Shown in pieces: positions 8,389 to 18,363 of a DNA stretch of 64,000 nucleotides. The notes under the pieces were generated by a model. That model had not been told where the DNA came from, searched no databases, and saw only the letters and a list, made by a program, of their open reading frames with translations. Position 1 is the stretch's first letter. Each line of letters opens with the position of its first letter. Source of the stretch: Aliihoeflea aestuarii (GTDB taxonomy: Bacteria; Pseudomonadota; Alphaproteobacteria; Rhizobiales; Rhizobiaceae); assembly GCF_024105665.1 (NCBI RefSeq), contig NZ_JAAAMK010000001.1:124001-188000 (forward strand), in the 5' to 3' direction. A program made the translations under genes and the position numbers.

Positions 8389-8928
8389 CTACGGCGCGGA
8401 CACCGGAACGTAGGTTAGTTTGATCACGTCCTCGCCCATCGGTTCATGGGCCGCCAGGCGAAGCGGCGGCCGCGGGCCGGCGAAAAACGGCTTGCCGTGC
8501 CCGACCACGACCGGGTGGATGTAGAGCCGATATTCATCGATGAGACCGCTTTCGGCGAGGCTTTGCGCCAATTCCGATCCCCCAACCTGCATTTCTCCGG
8601 TAAGCTCACTTTTCAGCTTGCGGATCGCCGCCTCGACATCCCCTTCAATCAGCGCGGCGTTGGGACCGACGGATTTCAAAGACCGCGACACCACCCATTT
8701 GGGATGCCCGCGCCAGGCATTTGCGAAATCCCATTCGTGCGCAGTCCACTCTGGGTGGTCTTCGTCCCAGTAGCGCATGATTTCATACAGGCGGCGGCCA
8801 TAGATGCTGGCCGACAGTCCTCGCACTTCCTCGATAAAGTGGCGAAACAGAACAGGCCCCGGCGCGAACCGGTCATGGTCGATATAGCCGTCGAGCGACT
8901 GGTTCATTCCGAAATAAAGCTTCGCCAT
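8389..8928 (-). CDS. Dihydrofolate reductase-family protein (RibD C-terminal-like)
   Basis: A 179-residue protein of the DHFR/RibD_C superfamily: N-terminal KLYFGMNQSLDGYI, a central IYGRRLYE segment, then VGGSELAQSL and a C-terminal HPVVVGHGKPFF strand. These are typical of the YyaP/YwjB-type NADPH-binding reductases of unknown substrate. The ATG at 8928 is preceded by GGAGGGG, which fixes the start over the longer reading from 9000. It ends 24 bases from the convergent mutase gene. Confidence 0.88.
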   Translation of the reverse strand: MAKLYFGMNQSLDGYIDHDRFAPGPVLFRHFIEEVRGLSASIYGRRLYEIMRYWDEDHPEWTAHEWDFANAWRGHPKWVVSRSLKSVGPNAALIEGDVEAAIRKLKSELTGEMQVGGSELAQSLAESGLIDEYRLYIHPVVVGHGKPFFAGPRPPLRLAAHEPMGEDVIKLTYVPVSAP

Positions 8929-8992
8929 GCCGATATCCCCTCCAAGGTTTTTCAGCATAGCATGAACCGCTGCGATCAGCAGTTCTGGCCCG

Positions 8993-9991
8993 CTACGCAA
9001 GTTCCCCGGCCGGGCGCACGATTCCGACCTCGATGCCGTTCCAGTTCTTCATGACCTGATGCGAAAGCGCGCCGACTTCCTCGCCCAGCGCATCCTTCGA
9101 CAGGCGTGCGATCAGCGCCGCGACCATCGTTTCGGCAGCACGAACCGCGCCGTCGTCGCATTTCAATGCAAAGCCGAGACCCAGTTCCGGCAGCGCGCCG
9201 CAATAGACGCCCTCCGCGCCGACCTTTACGAAAATTCTGCCCGCCCCGAGGGTCATCAGCTTCGTATCGAAGCGCTCCGTGCCGGCCACATAGAACGGCT
9301 CGGCCATGCACGCTTCGAAAATGCGCGACGCGGCCTTGGCCCTGCGCTGCCCTAGTCCCTGCCCCGTCGCCATGCGGGCAAAGCCCTTCGCCAGATTCGA
9401 CAAGGGCACAGCATAGGTCGGGATCGAGCAGCCATCCGTGCCGCAGGAATCCTCGCCATGCGCTGCGCCCGTCACCGCCTCCATCGCCTCACGCACCATC
9501 TCCTGCGACTTGTGCCCGGCCTTCACATAGCCGCGAAGGTCGATGCCCATATGCCGGCAGGTGCACACGAAGCCCGAATGTTTGCCCGAGCAATTGTTGT
9601 GAAGCGCTCTCGGCTGTCCCCCGGACCGCGCCAGTTCGATGGTCGCCTCCTGCCGGGTCGGCCAGTGCGTGCCACATTCCAGATCGTGCGCCGAGAGCCC
9701 GGCCTTTGCCAGCATCGAGGCCGCGCGGTCGGCATGCGCGGCCTCGCCCGAATGCGAAGCGCAGGCGAGCGCGATGTCGGCCCTGGAAAATTCGTAGGCA
9801 TCGGCCGCGCCGCTCTCGATCAGCGGCAGCGCCTGGATCGACTTCACGGCCGAGCGCGGGAAGACCGGCCGGGCGACGTCGCCGACCGTCATCACTTCGG
9901 TGCCATCGCCGTCGAAGACGGAGATCGCGCCGCGATGACGGCTTTCGATCACATTTGCGCGGGTGACTTCGACCAGAACCGGATTTACCAT
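8993..9991 (-). CDS. Rhizobial-type L-asparaginase (asparaginase II, Re-asparaginase family)
   Basis: A 332-residue protein of the class-3 asparaginase family known from Rhizobium etli, unrelated to the E. coli type. Family active-site features are present: tandem S47-x-x-K50, the SHSGE segment (79-83), and zinc-site residues C134, K137 and C188 (NNCSGKHSG and GTDGCSIP). Reaction: L-asparagine to L-aspartate and ammonia, in the cytoplasm. Length is normal. It appears to be transcribed alone, divergent from the DUF3750 gene. Confidence 0.92.
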   Translation of the reverse strand: MVNPVLVEVTRANVIESRHRGAISVFDGDGTEVMTVGDVARPVFPRSAVKSIQALPLIESGAADAYEFSRADIALACASHSGEAAHADRAASMLAKAGLSAHDLECGTHWPTRQEATIELARSGGQPRALHNNCSGKHSGFVCTCRHMGIDLRGYVKAGHKSQEMVREAMEAVTGAAHGEDSCGTDGCSIPTYAVPLSNLAKGFARMATGQGLGQRRAKAASRIFEACMAEPFYVAGTERFDTKLMTLGAGRIFVKVGAEGVYCGALPELGLGFALKCDDGAVRAAETMVAALIARLSKDALGEEVGALSHQVMKNWNGIEVGIVRPAGELA

Positions 9992-10054
9992 TATCTGTCC
10001 TCATGAAACTGCCCCGCAGATAGCCCGTCCGTTCCCCGAAAGAAAGCTTGCCGA

Positions 10055-10792
10055 TTGTCGATCGCATTGCGCCTGTCAGGCTTCGTCTTCCTGATCTTCA
10101 TCCTGCCGGCTCTCGCCACACTCGGCTGGTGGACCTTCGCCGACCGTCCGCAAACTTGGCGCATCGCCAACTGGTCGTCCGCCGGTCTCCTGCCGCCGCC
10201 TCAAGCCGAAAACGCCGCGATCTACGTGCTGGCGGCGCGCACCGGTGGCCTCAAGGGAGCGCTTTCCGTCCATAGCTGGATCGTTCTCAAGCGCCCCGGC
10301 GAAACGAGCTACGAGCGCTACGACAAGGTGGGCTGGGGCTCGCCCATCCGCCGCAACCATCGCGACGCCGACGGCTACTGGTACTCGAACCCGCCCTATG
10401 TCGTGCATGCCGTGGAGGGCGACGCAGCCGAGAGGCTGTTGCCGCAATTCGACGCAGCCATCGCCGCCTATCCCTACGCCCAGCAGGGCGGCTATCGCAT
10501 CTGGCCGGGACCGAACTCCAACAGCTTCGTCGCCAATGTGATCGAAGCCGTGCCCGATTTCGGCGGCCGTTTGCCGCCCAACGCGGTCGGGCGCGACTAT
10601 GCAGCGGGCCTCGGTGCATTCGGCATGACGCCGGACGGGCGCGATTTCCGCATCAATCTGGCCGGTTATGCCGGCATCACCATAGGTGCATCGAGCGGCC
10701 TCGAATTCCACCTTCTCGGCCTCGTCGCCGGCATCGACATCAAGCGTCTGGGCATCAAGGTGCCGGGATATGGAACGATGGCTATTTTCTGA
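10055..10792 (+). CDS. DUF3750 family membrane-anchored protein
   Basis: A 245-residue protein with an N-terminal transmembrane helix (about 6-26, ending GWWTFADRP), then a soluble domain with SVHSWIVLK, GYRIWPGPNSNSFV and C-terminal GLEFHLLGLVAGID. It matches DUF3750, a conserved alphaproteobacterial family of unknown function. The conserved H and the NSN/SF motif suggest a hydrolase-like fold, but this is inference. The start codon appears to be TTG at 10055, about 6 bases after AGAAAG; no in-frame ATG is near. Confidence 0.8.
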   Translation: MSIALRLSGFVFLIFILPALATLGWWTFADRPQTWRIANWSSAGLLPPPQAENAAIYVLAARTGGLKGALSVHSWIVLKRPGETSYERYDKVGWGSPIRRNHRDADGYWYSNPPYVVHAVEGDAAERLLPQFDAAIAAYPYAQQGGYRIWPGPNSNSFVANVIEAVPDFGGRLPPNAVGRDYAAGLGAFGMTPDGRDFRINLAGYAGITIGASSGLEFHLLGLVAGIDIKRLGIKVPGYGTMAIF

Positions 10793-10803
10793 AGAAGGCT
10801 GAC

Positions 10804-11472
10804 CTATCCAGCCTTCGACCGCCCGCCGTCCACGACGAGGGTGTGGCCGCTGACATAGCTCGCTTCCGACGACAGCAGGAACGCCACCGCTGCGGCGATC
10901 TCCTCGACATCGGATGGGCGGCGCAGCGGCACGTTCTCGATGGCGGCATTGCGGCGCCACGAAACGCAATTGACACGCACTGCCTTCGGCCCAAGCTCGG
11001 CCGCCAGCCCTTCGCTAAACGTCTTCAGCCCGGCGCGCGCTGTGGCTTCGGCGATTCCCGCGTCGCTCTCGGCCAGAAGATTGACGATGGAAAGGTCGTC
11101 GCCGCGCCGCTCGATCGCTTCGCGGCAGGCGATCTGCACCGCCACCAGACCGAACTCCAGCGCCTGACGCAGGTGCTCCGCTGAAAGGTCGTCCGATGTG
11201 GGTTTTTCCCCGGTCGGTCCTGCGTTCACCAGCGCGGCGATCGGGCCGAAGGCATCGACACACTGGTCGAACGCCTCCGAGATTTCCTCATCATCGGTCG
11301 GATCGGCGCGGATGAAGATCGCGTCCTCGCTGTCGAGGCGCTCTTCGGCCTCCGCCAGCGCTTCCGCCTCGGCATCGATGATAGCGACCGGCCATCCGTC
11401 GTCGAGCAGGCGCTCGGCAACGGCCAAGCCGATGCCGGACGCGCCGCCGGTGACGACGGCCGGGCGCTTCAC
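10804..11472 (-). CDS. SDR-fold protein lacking the catalytic Tyr/Lys (probable pseudoenzyme)
   Basis: A 222-residue short-chain dehydrogenase fold. The NAD(P)-binding TGGASGIG (8-15) is intact, and the C-terminal VSGHTLVVDGG is classical. In the active-site helix, the usual YxxxK before AGL is replaced: aligned on AGL, Tyr becomes E142 and Lys becomes R146, and the catalytic Ser region reads NLLAESDAG. So it can probably bind the nucleotide but not catalyse normal SDR chemistry. The start is GTG, overlapping the thiolase stop as GTGA, so translation is coupled. See findings. Confidence 0.82.
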   Translation of the reverse strand: MKRPAVVTGGASGIGLAVAERLLDDGWPVAIIDAEAEALAEAEERLDSEDAIFIRADPTDDEEISEAFDQCVDAFGPIAALVNAGPTGEKPTSDDLSAEHLRQALEFGLVAVQIACREAIERRGDDLSIVNLLAESDAGIAEATARAGLKTFSEGLAAELGPKAVRVNCVSWRRNAAIENVPLRRPSDVEEIAAAVAFLLSSEASYVSGHTLVVDGGRSKAG

Positions 11473-12635
11473 TTGATGCGCTCGAGGATCGACACGTAAT
11501 TGGCGACGGCCGCGCCGCCCATATTGAAGATGCCCGCAAGCTTGGCGTTCGGCACCTGTATGCCGCCCGCCTCGCCGGTCAGTTGCATGGCACTGAGCGC
11601 ATGCATGGAAACGCCGGTCGCGCCGATCGGATGGCCCTTGGCCTTCAGCCCGCCTGAAGGGTTGACCGGCAGGCGGCCACTCTTCTCGGTCTGCCCTTCG
11701 AGCGCGATCCTGCCGCCCTCGCCACGCTTGGCTAGTCCCATAGCCTCATACTCGATCAGTTCGGCGATGGTGAAACAGTCATGCGTTTCGACCAGCGAAA
11801 GATCGTCGAGCGTCACACCGGCGCTCTTCAACGCGCGCGACCAGGCTTCCTCGGCACCCTCGAACAGCAAAATGTCGCGCTTCGACAGCGGCAGGAAGTC
11901 CTGCACATGCTCGTTGGCGCGGAAGGCGACGGCGCGCTTCATGCGCAGTGCCGTGCGCGTATCGGCCAGCACGATCGCCGCCGCGCCGTCCGAGACGAGC
12001 GAGCAATCGGTGCGCTTGAGGGGGCCTGCGACGAACGGGTTCTTCTCGCTTTCGTGGCGGCAGAAATCGAAGCCGAAATCCTTGCGCATCTGCGCGTAGG
12101 GGTTGTCGACGCCGTTCTTGTGGTTCTTCGCGGCGATCGTCGCCAGAGCGTCCGACTGATCGCCATGGCGCTGGAAATAGGCTTGCGCAATGCCGCCGAA
12201 TACGCCCGCGAAACCGGCCGGCGTATCGCCTTCCTCCGGCAGATAGGACGCCTTCAAAAGGTTCTTGCCGATCTCGGGTCCAGCCGTCGTCGTCATCTGC
12301 TCGACGCCGACGACGAGCACGATCTTCGCAGCATTGGCATCGATGGCGCGGATGCCTTGGCGCACGGCCGCCGAACCGGTCGCGCAGGCGTTTTCAATGC
12401 GCGTCGCCGGCTTGAAGCGCAGCCGGTCGTCGGCCTGCAAAACCAGGCTCGCCGTGAAATCCTGGGCTGAGAAACCCGCGTTGAAATGGCCGAGCACGAT
12501 CTCGTCCACGTCGTCCGGCCCGATCCCGGCATGTTCGAGCGCCTCGTTCGCAACCTTGGTGATCAGGCTTTCGACGGTCTCGTCCGCCAACTTGCCGAAC
12601 GCCGAATGCGCCCAGCCGACAATGCATGCAGTCAT
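11469..12635 (-). CDS. Thiolase / acetyl-CoA acetyltransferase (SCP2-type)
   Basis: A 388-residue thiolase-superfamily enzyme. The nucleophile is C84 in ENACATGSAA, with THDCF and GHPIGATG histidine motifs further on. The last motif is FNMGGAAVAN rather than the CxG of biosynthetic thiolases, placing it among SCP2-like thiolases. These often act on branched or bulky beta-ketoacyl-CoA, or are poorly characterised. It is translationally coupled to the degenerate SDR downstream, and transcribed divergently from betI. Confidence 0.9.
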   Translation of the reverse strand: MTACIVGWAHSAFGKLADETVESLITKVANEALEHAGIGPDDVDEIVLGHFNAGFSAQDFTASLVLQADDRLRFKPATRIENACATGSAAVRQGIRAIDANAAKIVLVVGVEQMTTTAGPEIGKNLLKASYLPEEGDTPAGFAGVFGGIAQAYFQRHGDQSDALATIAAKNHKNGVDNPYAQMRKDFGFDFCRHESEKNPFVAGPLKRTDCSLVSDGAAAIVLADTRTALRMKRAVAFRANEHVQDFLPLSKRDILLFEGAEEAWSRALKSAGVTLDDLSLVETHDCFTIAELIEYEAMGLAKRGEGGRIALEGQTEKSGRLPVNPSGGLKAKGHPIGATGVSMHALSAMQLTGEAGGIQVPNAKLAGIFNMGGAAVANYVSILERIK

Positions 12636-12735
12636 TTGCGTTCAATCCTCCATGAATGCGCGATCCTACCATGCGTCAGCGCAGCGCCGGAACCCGAAAA
12701 TCACTCACCGAAAATCGGGTGTGTTCCGGTTCTTG

Positions 12736-12758
12736 ATTGACCAGTCAATTAACGTTAA
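12736..12758. promoter_or_regulatory. Probable BetI operator
   Basis: ATTGAC (12736-12741), a 2-base spacer, then GTCAAT (12744-12749) is a perfect inverted repeat. It overlaps a second perfect palindrome TTAACGTTAA at 12749-12758. Both lie just before the betI ATG at 12768. BetI in other bacteria binds an ATTGA-n-TCAAT-type site and is released by choline, so autoregulation of the bet operon is expected. The region also serves the divergent thiolase. Confidence 0.7.
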
Positions 12759-12767
12759 ATCTGGAAC

Positions 12768-13349
12768 ATGCCGAAACTTGGAATGGAACCCGTGCGCCGC
12801 AAGGCGCTGATCGATGCAGCGATCGCCGCTATCGGCGAGCGCGGTTCGCTCGACGTCACCATGGCGCAGATCGCCAGCCGTGCTGGCGTCTCATCCGCGC
12901 TCGCGCATCACTATTTCGGCGCCAAGGACGATCTTCTCCACGCAACGATGCGCCATATCCTGGCGGAACTCGGCCGCGACGCGCGCGAAGCGCTCGTCCA
13001 GGCCGCGACGCCCGAGGCGCGCATCCGGGCCGTCATCTCGGTTAATTTCTCACCGGACCAGTTCACGTCGCAAACGGTCGCCGCATGGCTGACCTTCTAC
13101 GTCGCGGCGCAGCGGTCCGATCCGATGCGCCGGCTTTTGCGCATCTATGCACGCCGCCTCCATTCGAACCTGATGAGCGGCCTGCGCCCGTTGGTCAGCG
13201 ACGCCGAGCAGACCGCCGAAGGCATCGCCGCGATGATCGACGGCCTCTATATCCGCCGCGCGCTGAAGGACGGCGCGCCGGACGCGGGCTCCGCCATCGC
13301 CCTCGTCAACGACTATCTCGATCTCAAACTCGCCGGAGCGGCCAATTGA
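12768..13349 (+). CDS. betI: BetI, TetR-family choline-responsive repressor
   Basis: A 193-residue TetR-type regulator. The N-terminal helix-turn-helix spans about 20-57 ([20 protein letters not shown]). The opening [17 protein letters not shown] and the ligand-domain [11 protein letters not shown] match BetI. It represses choline-to-betaine genes and is induced by choline. It is first in the operon, and its stop overlaps the betC TTG start (TTGA). Confidence 0.94.
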   Translation: MPKLGMEPVRRKALIDAAIAAIGERGSLDVTMAQIASRAGVSSALAHHYFGAKDDLLHATMRHILAELGRDAREALVQAATPEARIRAVISVNFSPDQFTSQTVAAWLTFYVAAQRSDPMRRLLRIYARRLHSNLMSGLRPLVSDAEQTAEGIAAMIDGLYIRRALKDGAPDAGSAIALVNDYLDLKLAGAAN

Positions 13350-14866
13350 AGCCCAACATCCTCATCATCATGGTCGACCAGCTTACCGGCACGCTCTTTC
13401 CTGACGGGCCGGCGGATTTCCTCCATGCACCGCATCTGAAGGCACTTGCGGCGCGGTCGGCCCGCTTCGCCGCCAACTACACCGCCTCGCCGCTATGTGC
13501 GCCGGCGCGGGCGTCCTTCATGAGCGGGCAATTGCCGTCGCGCACGCGCGTCTACGACAATGCCGCCGAGTTCTCCTCTTCGATCCCCACTTTCGCGCAT
13601 CATTTGCGCGCCGCCGGCTATTACACCGCCTTGTCGGGCAAGATGCACTTCGTCGGACCAGACCAGCTTCACGGCTTCGAGGAACGCCTGACGACCGACA
13701 TCTACCCCGCCGATTTCGGCTGGACACCGGACTATCGCAAGCCCGGCGAGCGGATCGACTGGTGGTACCACAACCTCGGCTCGGTCACGAATGCCGGCAT
13801 CGCCGAGATCACCAACCAGATGGAATATGACGACGAGGTCGCCTTCCTCGCGAACCAGAAGCTCTATCAGCTTTCACGCGAAAGCCAGGACGCCGAGCGC
13901 CTCCCATGGTGCCTGACCGTGTCCTTCACCCATCCGCACGACCCCTTCGTCGCCCGCCAGAAATACTGGGATCTCTACGAGGGTTGCGACAAGCTCCAGC
14001 CGGAAATCGGCTTCATCCCGCTGGAAGAGCAGGATCCGCATTCGCAGCGCCTCTACCACGCCAGCGACTACCCCTCCTTCGACATCACGAGCGAGGACAT
14101 CGCCAAGTCGCGCCGCGCCTATTTCGCCAATATCTCCTATATCGACGACAAGGTCGGCGAACTTCTCGACACGCTGAAACGCACACGCATGGCAGACGAC
14201 ACCATCGTCGTCTTCTGCTCCGATCACGGCGAGATGCTCGGCGAGCGCGGCCTGTGGTTCAAGATGTCCTTCCTTGACGGCGCGTCCTGCGTGCCGCTGA
14301 TGATAGCCGGGCCGAATATCACCGCCGGCAACCACGACACGCCCACGTCCAATCTCGACATCTGTCCGACGCTGTGCGACCTCGCCGGCATCGACATGAG
14401 CGCGATTGCGCCATGGACGGACGGCACGTCGCTAAGGCACATGATCGACGGTGTCGAACGGCACGAGCCGGTGCTGATGGAATATGCCGCCGAAGGCTCC
14501 TACGCCCCGATGGTCGCCATCCGCGACGGGCGCTACAAGTTCGTCCATTGCGAGATCGACCCGCCGCAACTCTTTGATCTGGAATCGGATCCGGCCGAGC
14601 TGACCAACCTCGCGGAAGACTCCGCGCACGAACAGCTCGTCGCCGGTTTCGCCTCCCGCGTGCGGGAGCGCTGGGACATGGCACGCTTCGACGCGGATGT
14701 GCGCGAGAGCCAGGCGCGCCGCTGGGTGGTCTACCCGGCGCTTCGCAACGGTTCCTACTACCCGTGGGATTTTCAGCCGCTGCAAAAGGCGTCCGAGCGC
14801 TACATGCGCAACCACATGGATTTGAACGTGCTGGAAGACCGTCAGCGTTTTCCGCGAGGTGAATGA
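13346..14866 (+). CDS. betC: Choline sulfatase
   Basis: A 506-residue type-I sulfatase that hydrolyses choline-O-sulfate to choline and sulfate. The formylglycine-forming motif is C51-A-P-A-R, the metal-binding N-terminus is NILIIMVDQ, and [11 protein letters not shown] supplies further metal ligands. The C-terminal extension (YYPWDFQPL onward) is the choline-sulfatase type. I place the start at TTG 13346, overlapping the betI stop and preceded by GGAG; the longer in-frame reading from 13085 lies inside betI and is rejected. Its stop overlaps betA (ATGA). Confidence 0.94.
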   Translation: MKPNILIIMVDQLTGTLFPDGPADFLHAPHLKALAARSARFAANYTASPLCAPARASFMSGQLPSRTRVYDNAAEFSSSIPTFAHHLRAAGYYTALSGKMHFVGPDQLHGFEERLTTDIYPADFGWTPDYRKPGERIDWWYHNLGSVTNAGIAEITNQMEYDDEVAFLANQKLYQLSRESQDAERLPWCLTVSFTHPHDPFVARQKYWDLYEGCDKLQPEIGFIPLEEQDPHSQRLYHASDYPSFDITSEDIAKSRRAYFANISYIDDKVGELLDTLKRTRMADDTIVVFCSDHGEMLGERGLWFKMSFLDGASCVPLMIAGPNITAGNHDTPTSNLDICPTLCDLAGIDMSAIAPWTDGTSLRHMIDGVERHEPVLMEYAAEGSYAPMVAIRDGRYKFVHCEIDPPQLFDLESDPAELTNLAEDSAHEQLVAGFASRVRERWDMARFDADVRESQARRWVVYPALRNGSYYPWDFQPLQKASERYMRNHMDLNVLEDRQRFPRGE

Positions 14867-16521
14867 CCATGCTCGAAGCCGATTACGTCATCGTCGGCTC
14901 CGGCTCCGCCGGCAGCGCGCTCGCCTATCGGCTGTCGGAAGACGGCAAGCATTCGGTCGCCGTCGTCGAATTTGGCGGGACGGATATCGGGCCGTTCATC
15001 CAGATGCCGGCCGCCCTCTCCTTTCCGATGAGCATGAGCCTTTACGACTGGGGCTTTCAAAGCGAAGCCGAGCCGCATCTTGGCGGAAGGCGGCTCGCCA
15101 CACCGCGCGGCAAGGTCATCGGCGGCTCGTCCTCCATCAACGGGATGGTCTATGTGCGTGGCCATGCGCGCGATTTCGACCATTGGTCCGACGAAGGCGC
15201 AACCGGCTGGGCCTATGCCGATGTGCTGCCCTATTTCAAGCGCCTCGAAGCATCGCATGGCGGCGAAGCGCAATGGCGCGGCACGGACGGACCGATGCAC
15301 GTCCAGCGCGGCCCGCGCGCCAATCCACTCTATGCCGCTTTCGTCGAAGCCGGCAGGCAGGCCGGTTTCGAGACGACGGACGACTATAACGGCTCCAAGC
15401 AGGAAGGCTTCGGGCCGATGGAACAGACCATCCATCGGGGCCGCCGCTGGTCGACCGCCAACGCCTATCTGCGTCCTGCCCTCAAACGCAAGAACGTCAA
15501 TCTCGTCAGTGGTTTCGTTCGCCGCATTGTCATTGAGAACCAACGCGCCATCGGTGTCGAATACGAGGTGCGCGGGCAAATCCGTTTCGTGAAGGCCAAG
15601 CGCGAGGTGATCCTCGCCGCCTCCTCGATCAATTCGCCCAAGCTTCTGATGCTGTCAGGCATCGGGCCAGCCGCGCATTTGCGAGACAACGGCATCGAAA
15701 TCGTCGCCGACCGCCCCGGCGTCGGCCAGAACCTGCAAGACCATATGGAACTTTACATCCAGCAGGAATCGACGAAGCCCATCACGCTCTACTCCAAGCT
15801 CAATCTTTTCTCGAAAGGGCTGATCGGCGCTCAATGGCTGTTCTTCAAGTCGGGGCTCGGCACGTCCAACCATTTCGAAGCGGCCGCCTTCGTCCGCTCC
15901 AAAGCCGGCGTCGACTATCCCGACATCCAGTATCACTTTCTCCCCGTTGCGATCCGCTATGACGGCAAGGCAGCGGCAAAGGCGCACGGCTTTCAGGCGC
16001 ATGTCGGGCCGATGCGCTCGAAATCGCGCGGCTCCGTCACGCTGCGCTCGCCCGATCCGAAGGACAAGCCGGTCATCCGCTTCAACTACATGTCGCATCC
16101 CGACGACTGGGCCGATTTTCGCCACTGCATCCGCCTGACGCGTGAAATCTTCGGCCAATCCGCCTTCGACGAGTTCAGAGGCCCCGAAATCTCGCCCGGC
16201 GCGGACGTCCAAAGCGACGACCAGCTCGACGCGTTCATCCGCGAACATGCCGAAAGCGCCTATCATCCCTGCGGCACCTGCAGCATGGGCAATAAGGACG
16301 ATCCGAATGCCGTCGTCGATCCCGAATGCCGCGTGATCGGCGTCGAGGGGTTGCGCGTCGCCGACTCCTCGATCTTCCCGCGCATCACAAACGGCAATCT
16401 CAACGCGCCGTCGATCATGGTCGGCGAAAAGGCGGCGGACCATATCCTTGGCCGCCAGCCGCTCGCACCCTCAAATCAGGAACCTTGGATCAGTCCGCGT
16501 TGGAAAACGTCAGACCGCTAG
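14863..16521 (+). CDS. betA: Choline dehydrogenase (GMC oxidoreductase)
   Basis: A 552-residue FAD-dependent GMC oxidoreductase that oxidises choline to betaine aldehyde at the membrane. The FAD-binding motif is [11 protein letters not shown] (10-20). The GMC signature [18 protein letters not shown] follows, and the C-terminal active-site region reads [10 protein letters not shown]. It overlaps the betC stop by ATGA; an alternative ATG lies at 14869. In S. meliloti the published order is betICBA; here betA precedes betB. Confidence 0.95.
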   Translation: MTMLEADYVIVGSGSAGSALAYRLSEDGKHSVAVVEFGGTDIGPFIQMPAALSFPMSMSLYDWGFQSEAEPHLGGRRLATPRGKVIGGSSSINGMVYVRGHARDFDHWSDEGATGWAYADVLPYFKRLEASHGGEAQWRGTDGPMHVQRGPRANPLYAAFVEAGRQAGFETTDDYNGSKQEGFGPMEQTIHRGRRWSTANAYLRPALKRKNVNLVSGFVRRIVIENQRAIGVEYEVRGQIRFVKAKREVILAASSINSPKLLMLSGIGPAAHLRDNGIEIVADRPGVGQNLQDHMELYIQQESTKPITLYSKLNLFSKGLIGAQWLFFKSGLGTSNHFEAAAFVRSKAGVDYPDIQYHFLPVAIRYDGKAAAKAHGFQAHVGPMRSKSRGSVTLRSPDPKDKPVIRFNYMSHPDDWADFRHCIRLTREIFGQSAFDEFRGPEISPGADVQSDDQLDAFIREHAESAYHPCGTCSMGNKDDPNAVVDPECRVIGVEGLRVADSSIFPRITNGNLNAPSIMVGEKAADHILGRQPLAPSNQEPWISPRWKTSDR

Positions 16522-16581
16522 CCTCATCGGACGAAGAACGTTACAGGCATCGGATCGTCATTATTTTCAGGCAAAACCAAC

Positions 16582-16728
16582 ATGACCAAGGACAAGCTCT
16601 ACATCGTCATCGGCGGATTGGCGCTCGTCGCCCTCGCACTCGGCCTCTACGTTTACCGCGAAGAGACCAAGCCGTCCGGCGTCGAAATCCAGATCAACGA
16701 GAGCGGCATTTCCGTCGAAGAGAACTAG
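16582..16728 (+). CDS. Small single-pass membrane protein between betA and betB
   Basis: A 48-codon ORF from ATG 16582 to TAG 16726-16728, lying between betA and betB on the same strand. Residues 6-24 are a strongly hydrophobic helix ([19 protein letters not shown]). The rest is a short polar tail ending [14 protein letters not shown], probably extracytoplasmic or cytoplasmic with one pass. Upstream CAGG is a weak ribosome site. Small proteins of this layout exist in rhizobial genomes, but I know no function. Its place inside the operon suggests co-expression with choline oxidation. It is too short for routine ORF calling. Confidence 0.7.
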   Translation: MTKDKLYIVIGGLALVALALGLYVYREETKPSGVEIQINESGISVEEN

Positions 16729-16741
16729 GCAGGACAGACAT

Positions 16742-18208
16742 ATGAAAGCACAGCCGAAGGCATCCCACTTCATCAACGGCTCGTTCGTCGAGGACGAAGG
16801 CGGCCGCGCCATCGACGTGCTTTATCCGGCGACCGGCGAGACGATCGCAAAGCTGCATTCGGCAACCGAAAACATCATCGAACTCGCCGTCGAATCCGCC
16901 CGTTCGGCGCAAGCCGAATGGGCTGCGCTGAAGCCCATCGAACGCGGTCGCATTCTGCGCCGCGCGGCCGATCTCCTGCGCGAACGTAACGAAGAACTGT
17001 CCCGCTTGGAGACGCTCGACACCGGCAAGCCTATTCAGGAAACGCTTGTCGCCGACGCCGCCTCGGCGGCCGACGCCCTCGAATATCTCGGCTCGGTCGT
17101 TGCCGGCTTCAACGGCGAGTTCATCGAGCTCGGCGGCCCCTTCGCCTATACGCGCCGCGAGCCGCTGGGCGTCTGCGTCGGCATCGGCGCGTGGAACTAC
17201 CCGATCCAGATCGCCGCATGGAAGTCCGCGCCTGCGCTCGCCATGGGCAACGCCATGGTCTTCAAGCCGTCCGAGACGACACCGCTGTCCGCGCTTGCCT
17301 TGGCCGAGCTCTATATCGAAGCCGGCATTCCCGCCGGCCTCTTCAACGTCGTGCAGGGCTATGGCGATGTCGGCGCATCGCTCGTCTCGCATCCCCATGT
17401 CGATAAGGTCTCGCTCACCGGCTCGGTGCCGACCGGTCAGAAGGTCATGGCGCTCGCCGGCGGCCATATGAAGCACGCCACGATGGAACTCGGCGGCAAA
17501 TCGCCGATCATCGTCTTCGACGATTCCGATCTCGAAAACGCCATAGGCGGCGCGATGCTCGGCAATTTCTATTCGTCCGGCCAGGTCTGTTCCAATGGCA
17601 CGCGCGTCTTCGTGCAGGATGGGGTCTATGACCGCTTCCTCAACCGCCTTGCCGAACGCACCAAGACGATCCGTATGGGCGATCCGCTGGACGAAGACGT
17701 CCAGATGGGACCGATCGTCAGCCGCGCGCAGCACGACAAGGTCATGGACTACATCCGCATCGGCCGCGACGAGGATGGCGCCCGCCTGATCACGGGCGGC
17801 AACGCGCCGAAGATGCAGGGTTTCGAGAGCGGCAACTTCATCGAACCGACCGTCTTCGCGGACGTGACCGACGATATGCGCATCGCGCGCGAGGAAATCT
17901 TCGGCCCGGTCATGAGCGTCCTGCGCTTTTCCGACGAGGACGAAGCGATCGCCCGCGCCAACGACACCGAGTTCGGCCTGGCCGCCGGCGTCTTCACCGC
18001 CGACCTGTCACGCGGCCACCGCGTCGTCTCGCGCCTCCAGGCCGGTACCTGCTGGATCAACGCTTACAATCTGACTCCGGTCGAAATGCCCTTCGGCGGC
18101 TACAAGAAATCCGGCATCGGCCGTGAAAACGCACTCGCGGCGCTCGGCCATTACAGCCAGGTCAAGTCGGTCTACGTCGAAACGGGGGACGTAGCGTCAC
18201 CCTACTGA
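16742..18208 (+). CDS. betB: Betaine-aldehyde dehydrogenase
   Basis: A 488-residue NAD(P)-dependent aldehyde dehydrogenase that completes choline to glycine betaine. The general base is E249 (MELGGKSP) and the nucleophile is C283 ([14 protein letters not shown]). A cofactor loop FTGS-like segment is present as SLTGSVPTG, and the [11 protein letters not shown] segment is typical of BetB. It starts 13 bases after the small membrane ORF and is last in the operon. No clear terminator follows before tRNA-Pro. Confidence 0.95.
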   Translation: MKAQPKASHFINGSFVEDEGGRAIDVLYPATGETIAKLHSATENIIELAVESARSAQAEWAALKPIERGRILRRAADLLRERNEELSRLETLDTGKPIQETLVADAASAADALEYLGSVVAGFNGEFIELGGPFAYTRREPLGVCVGIGAWNYPIQIAAWKSAPALAMGNAMVFKPSETTPLSALALAELYIEAGIPAGLFNVVQGYGDVGASLVSHPHVDKVSLTGSVPTGQKVMALAGGHMKHATMELGGKSPIIVFDDSDLENAIGGAMLGNFYSSGQVCSNGTRVFVQDGVYDRFLNRLAERTKTIRMGDPLDEDVQMGPIVSRAQHDKVMDYIRIGRDEDGARLITGGNAPKMQGFESGNFIEPTVFADVTDDMRIAREEIFGPVMSVLRFSDEDEAIARANDTEFGLAAGVFTADLSRGHRVVSRLQAGTCWINAYNLTPVEMPFGGYKKSGIGRENALAALGHYSQVKSVYVETGDVASPY

Positions 18209-18286
18209 CGCAACCTTTTCCCGCGAAAGGGAGGCGCGGGCCTTGCGAGGCACCGCGCCGCCGGTTATAAGCCCGCCGTCTGGTCG

Positions 18287-18363
18287 CGGAGTGTAGCGCA
18301 GCCTGGTAGCGCACCTCGTTCGGGACGAGGGGGTCGCAGGTTCAAATCCTGCCACTCCGACCA
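18287..18363 (+). tRNA. tRNA-Pro (anticodon CGG)
   Basis: A 77-base cloverleaf: acceptor CGGAGTG pairs with CACTCCG, the 3' ACCA is encoded, the T arm is GCAGGTTCAAATCCTGC, and the anticodon loop is TTCGGGA with anticodon CGG. It sits between the bet operon and a long block of transport/catabolism modules. tRNA 3' ends are common integration sites, but no integrase or repeat of its 3' end was seen here. The 146 bases after it carry no gene. Confidence 0.95.

Noticed and set aside
13085-13345. Longer N-terminus for choline sulfatase
   Set aside because: The extra codons are inside betI in another frame; TTG 13346 with GGAG and stop overlap is the better start.
18220-18240. CCCGCG...CGCGGG hairpin after betB
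   Set aside because: A 6-bp stem with a 9-base loop and no T run; too weak to call a terminator.
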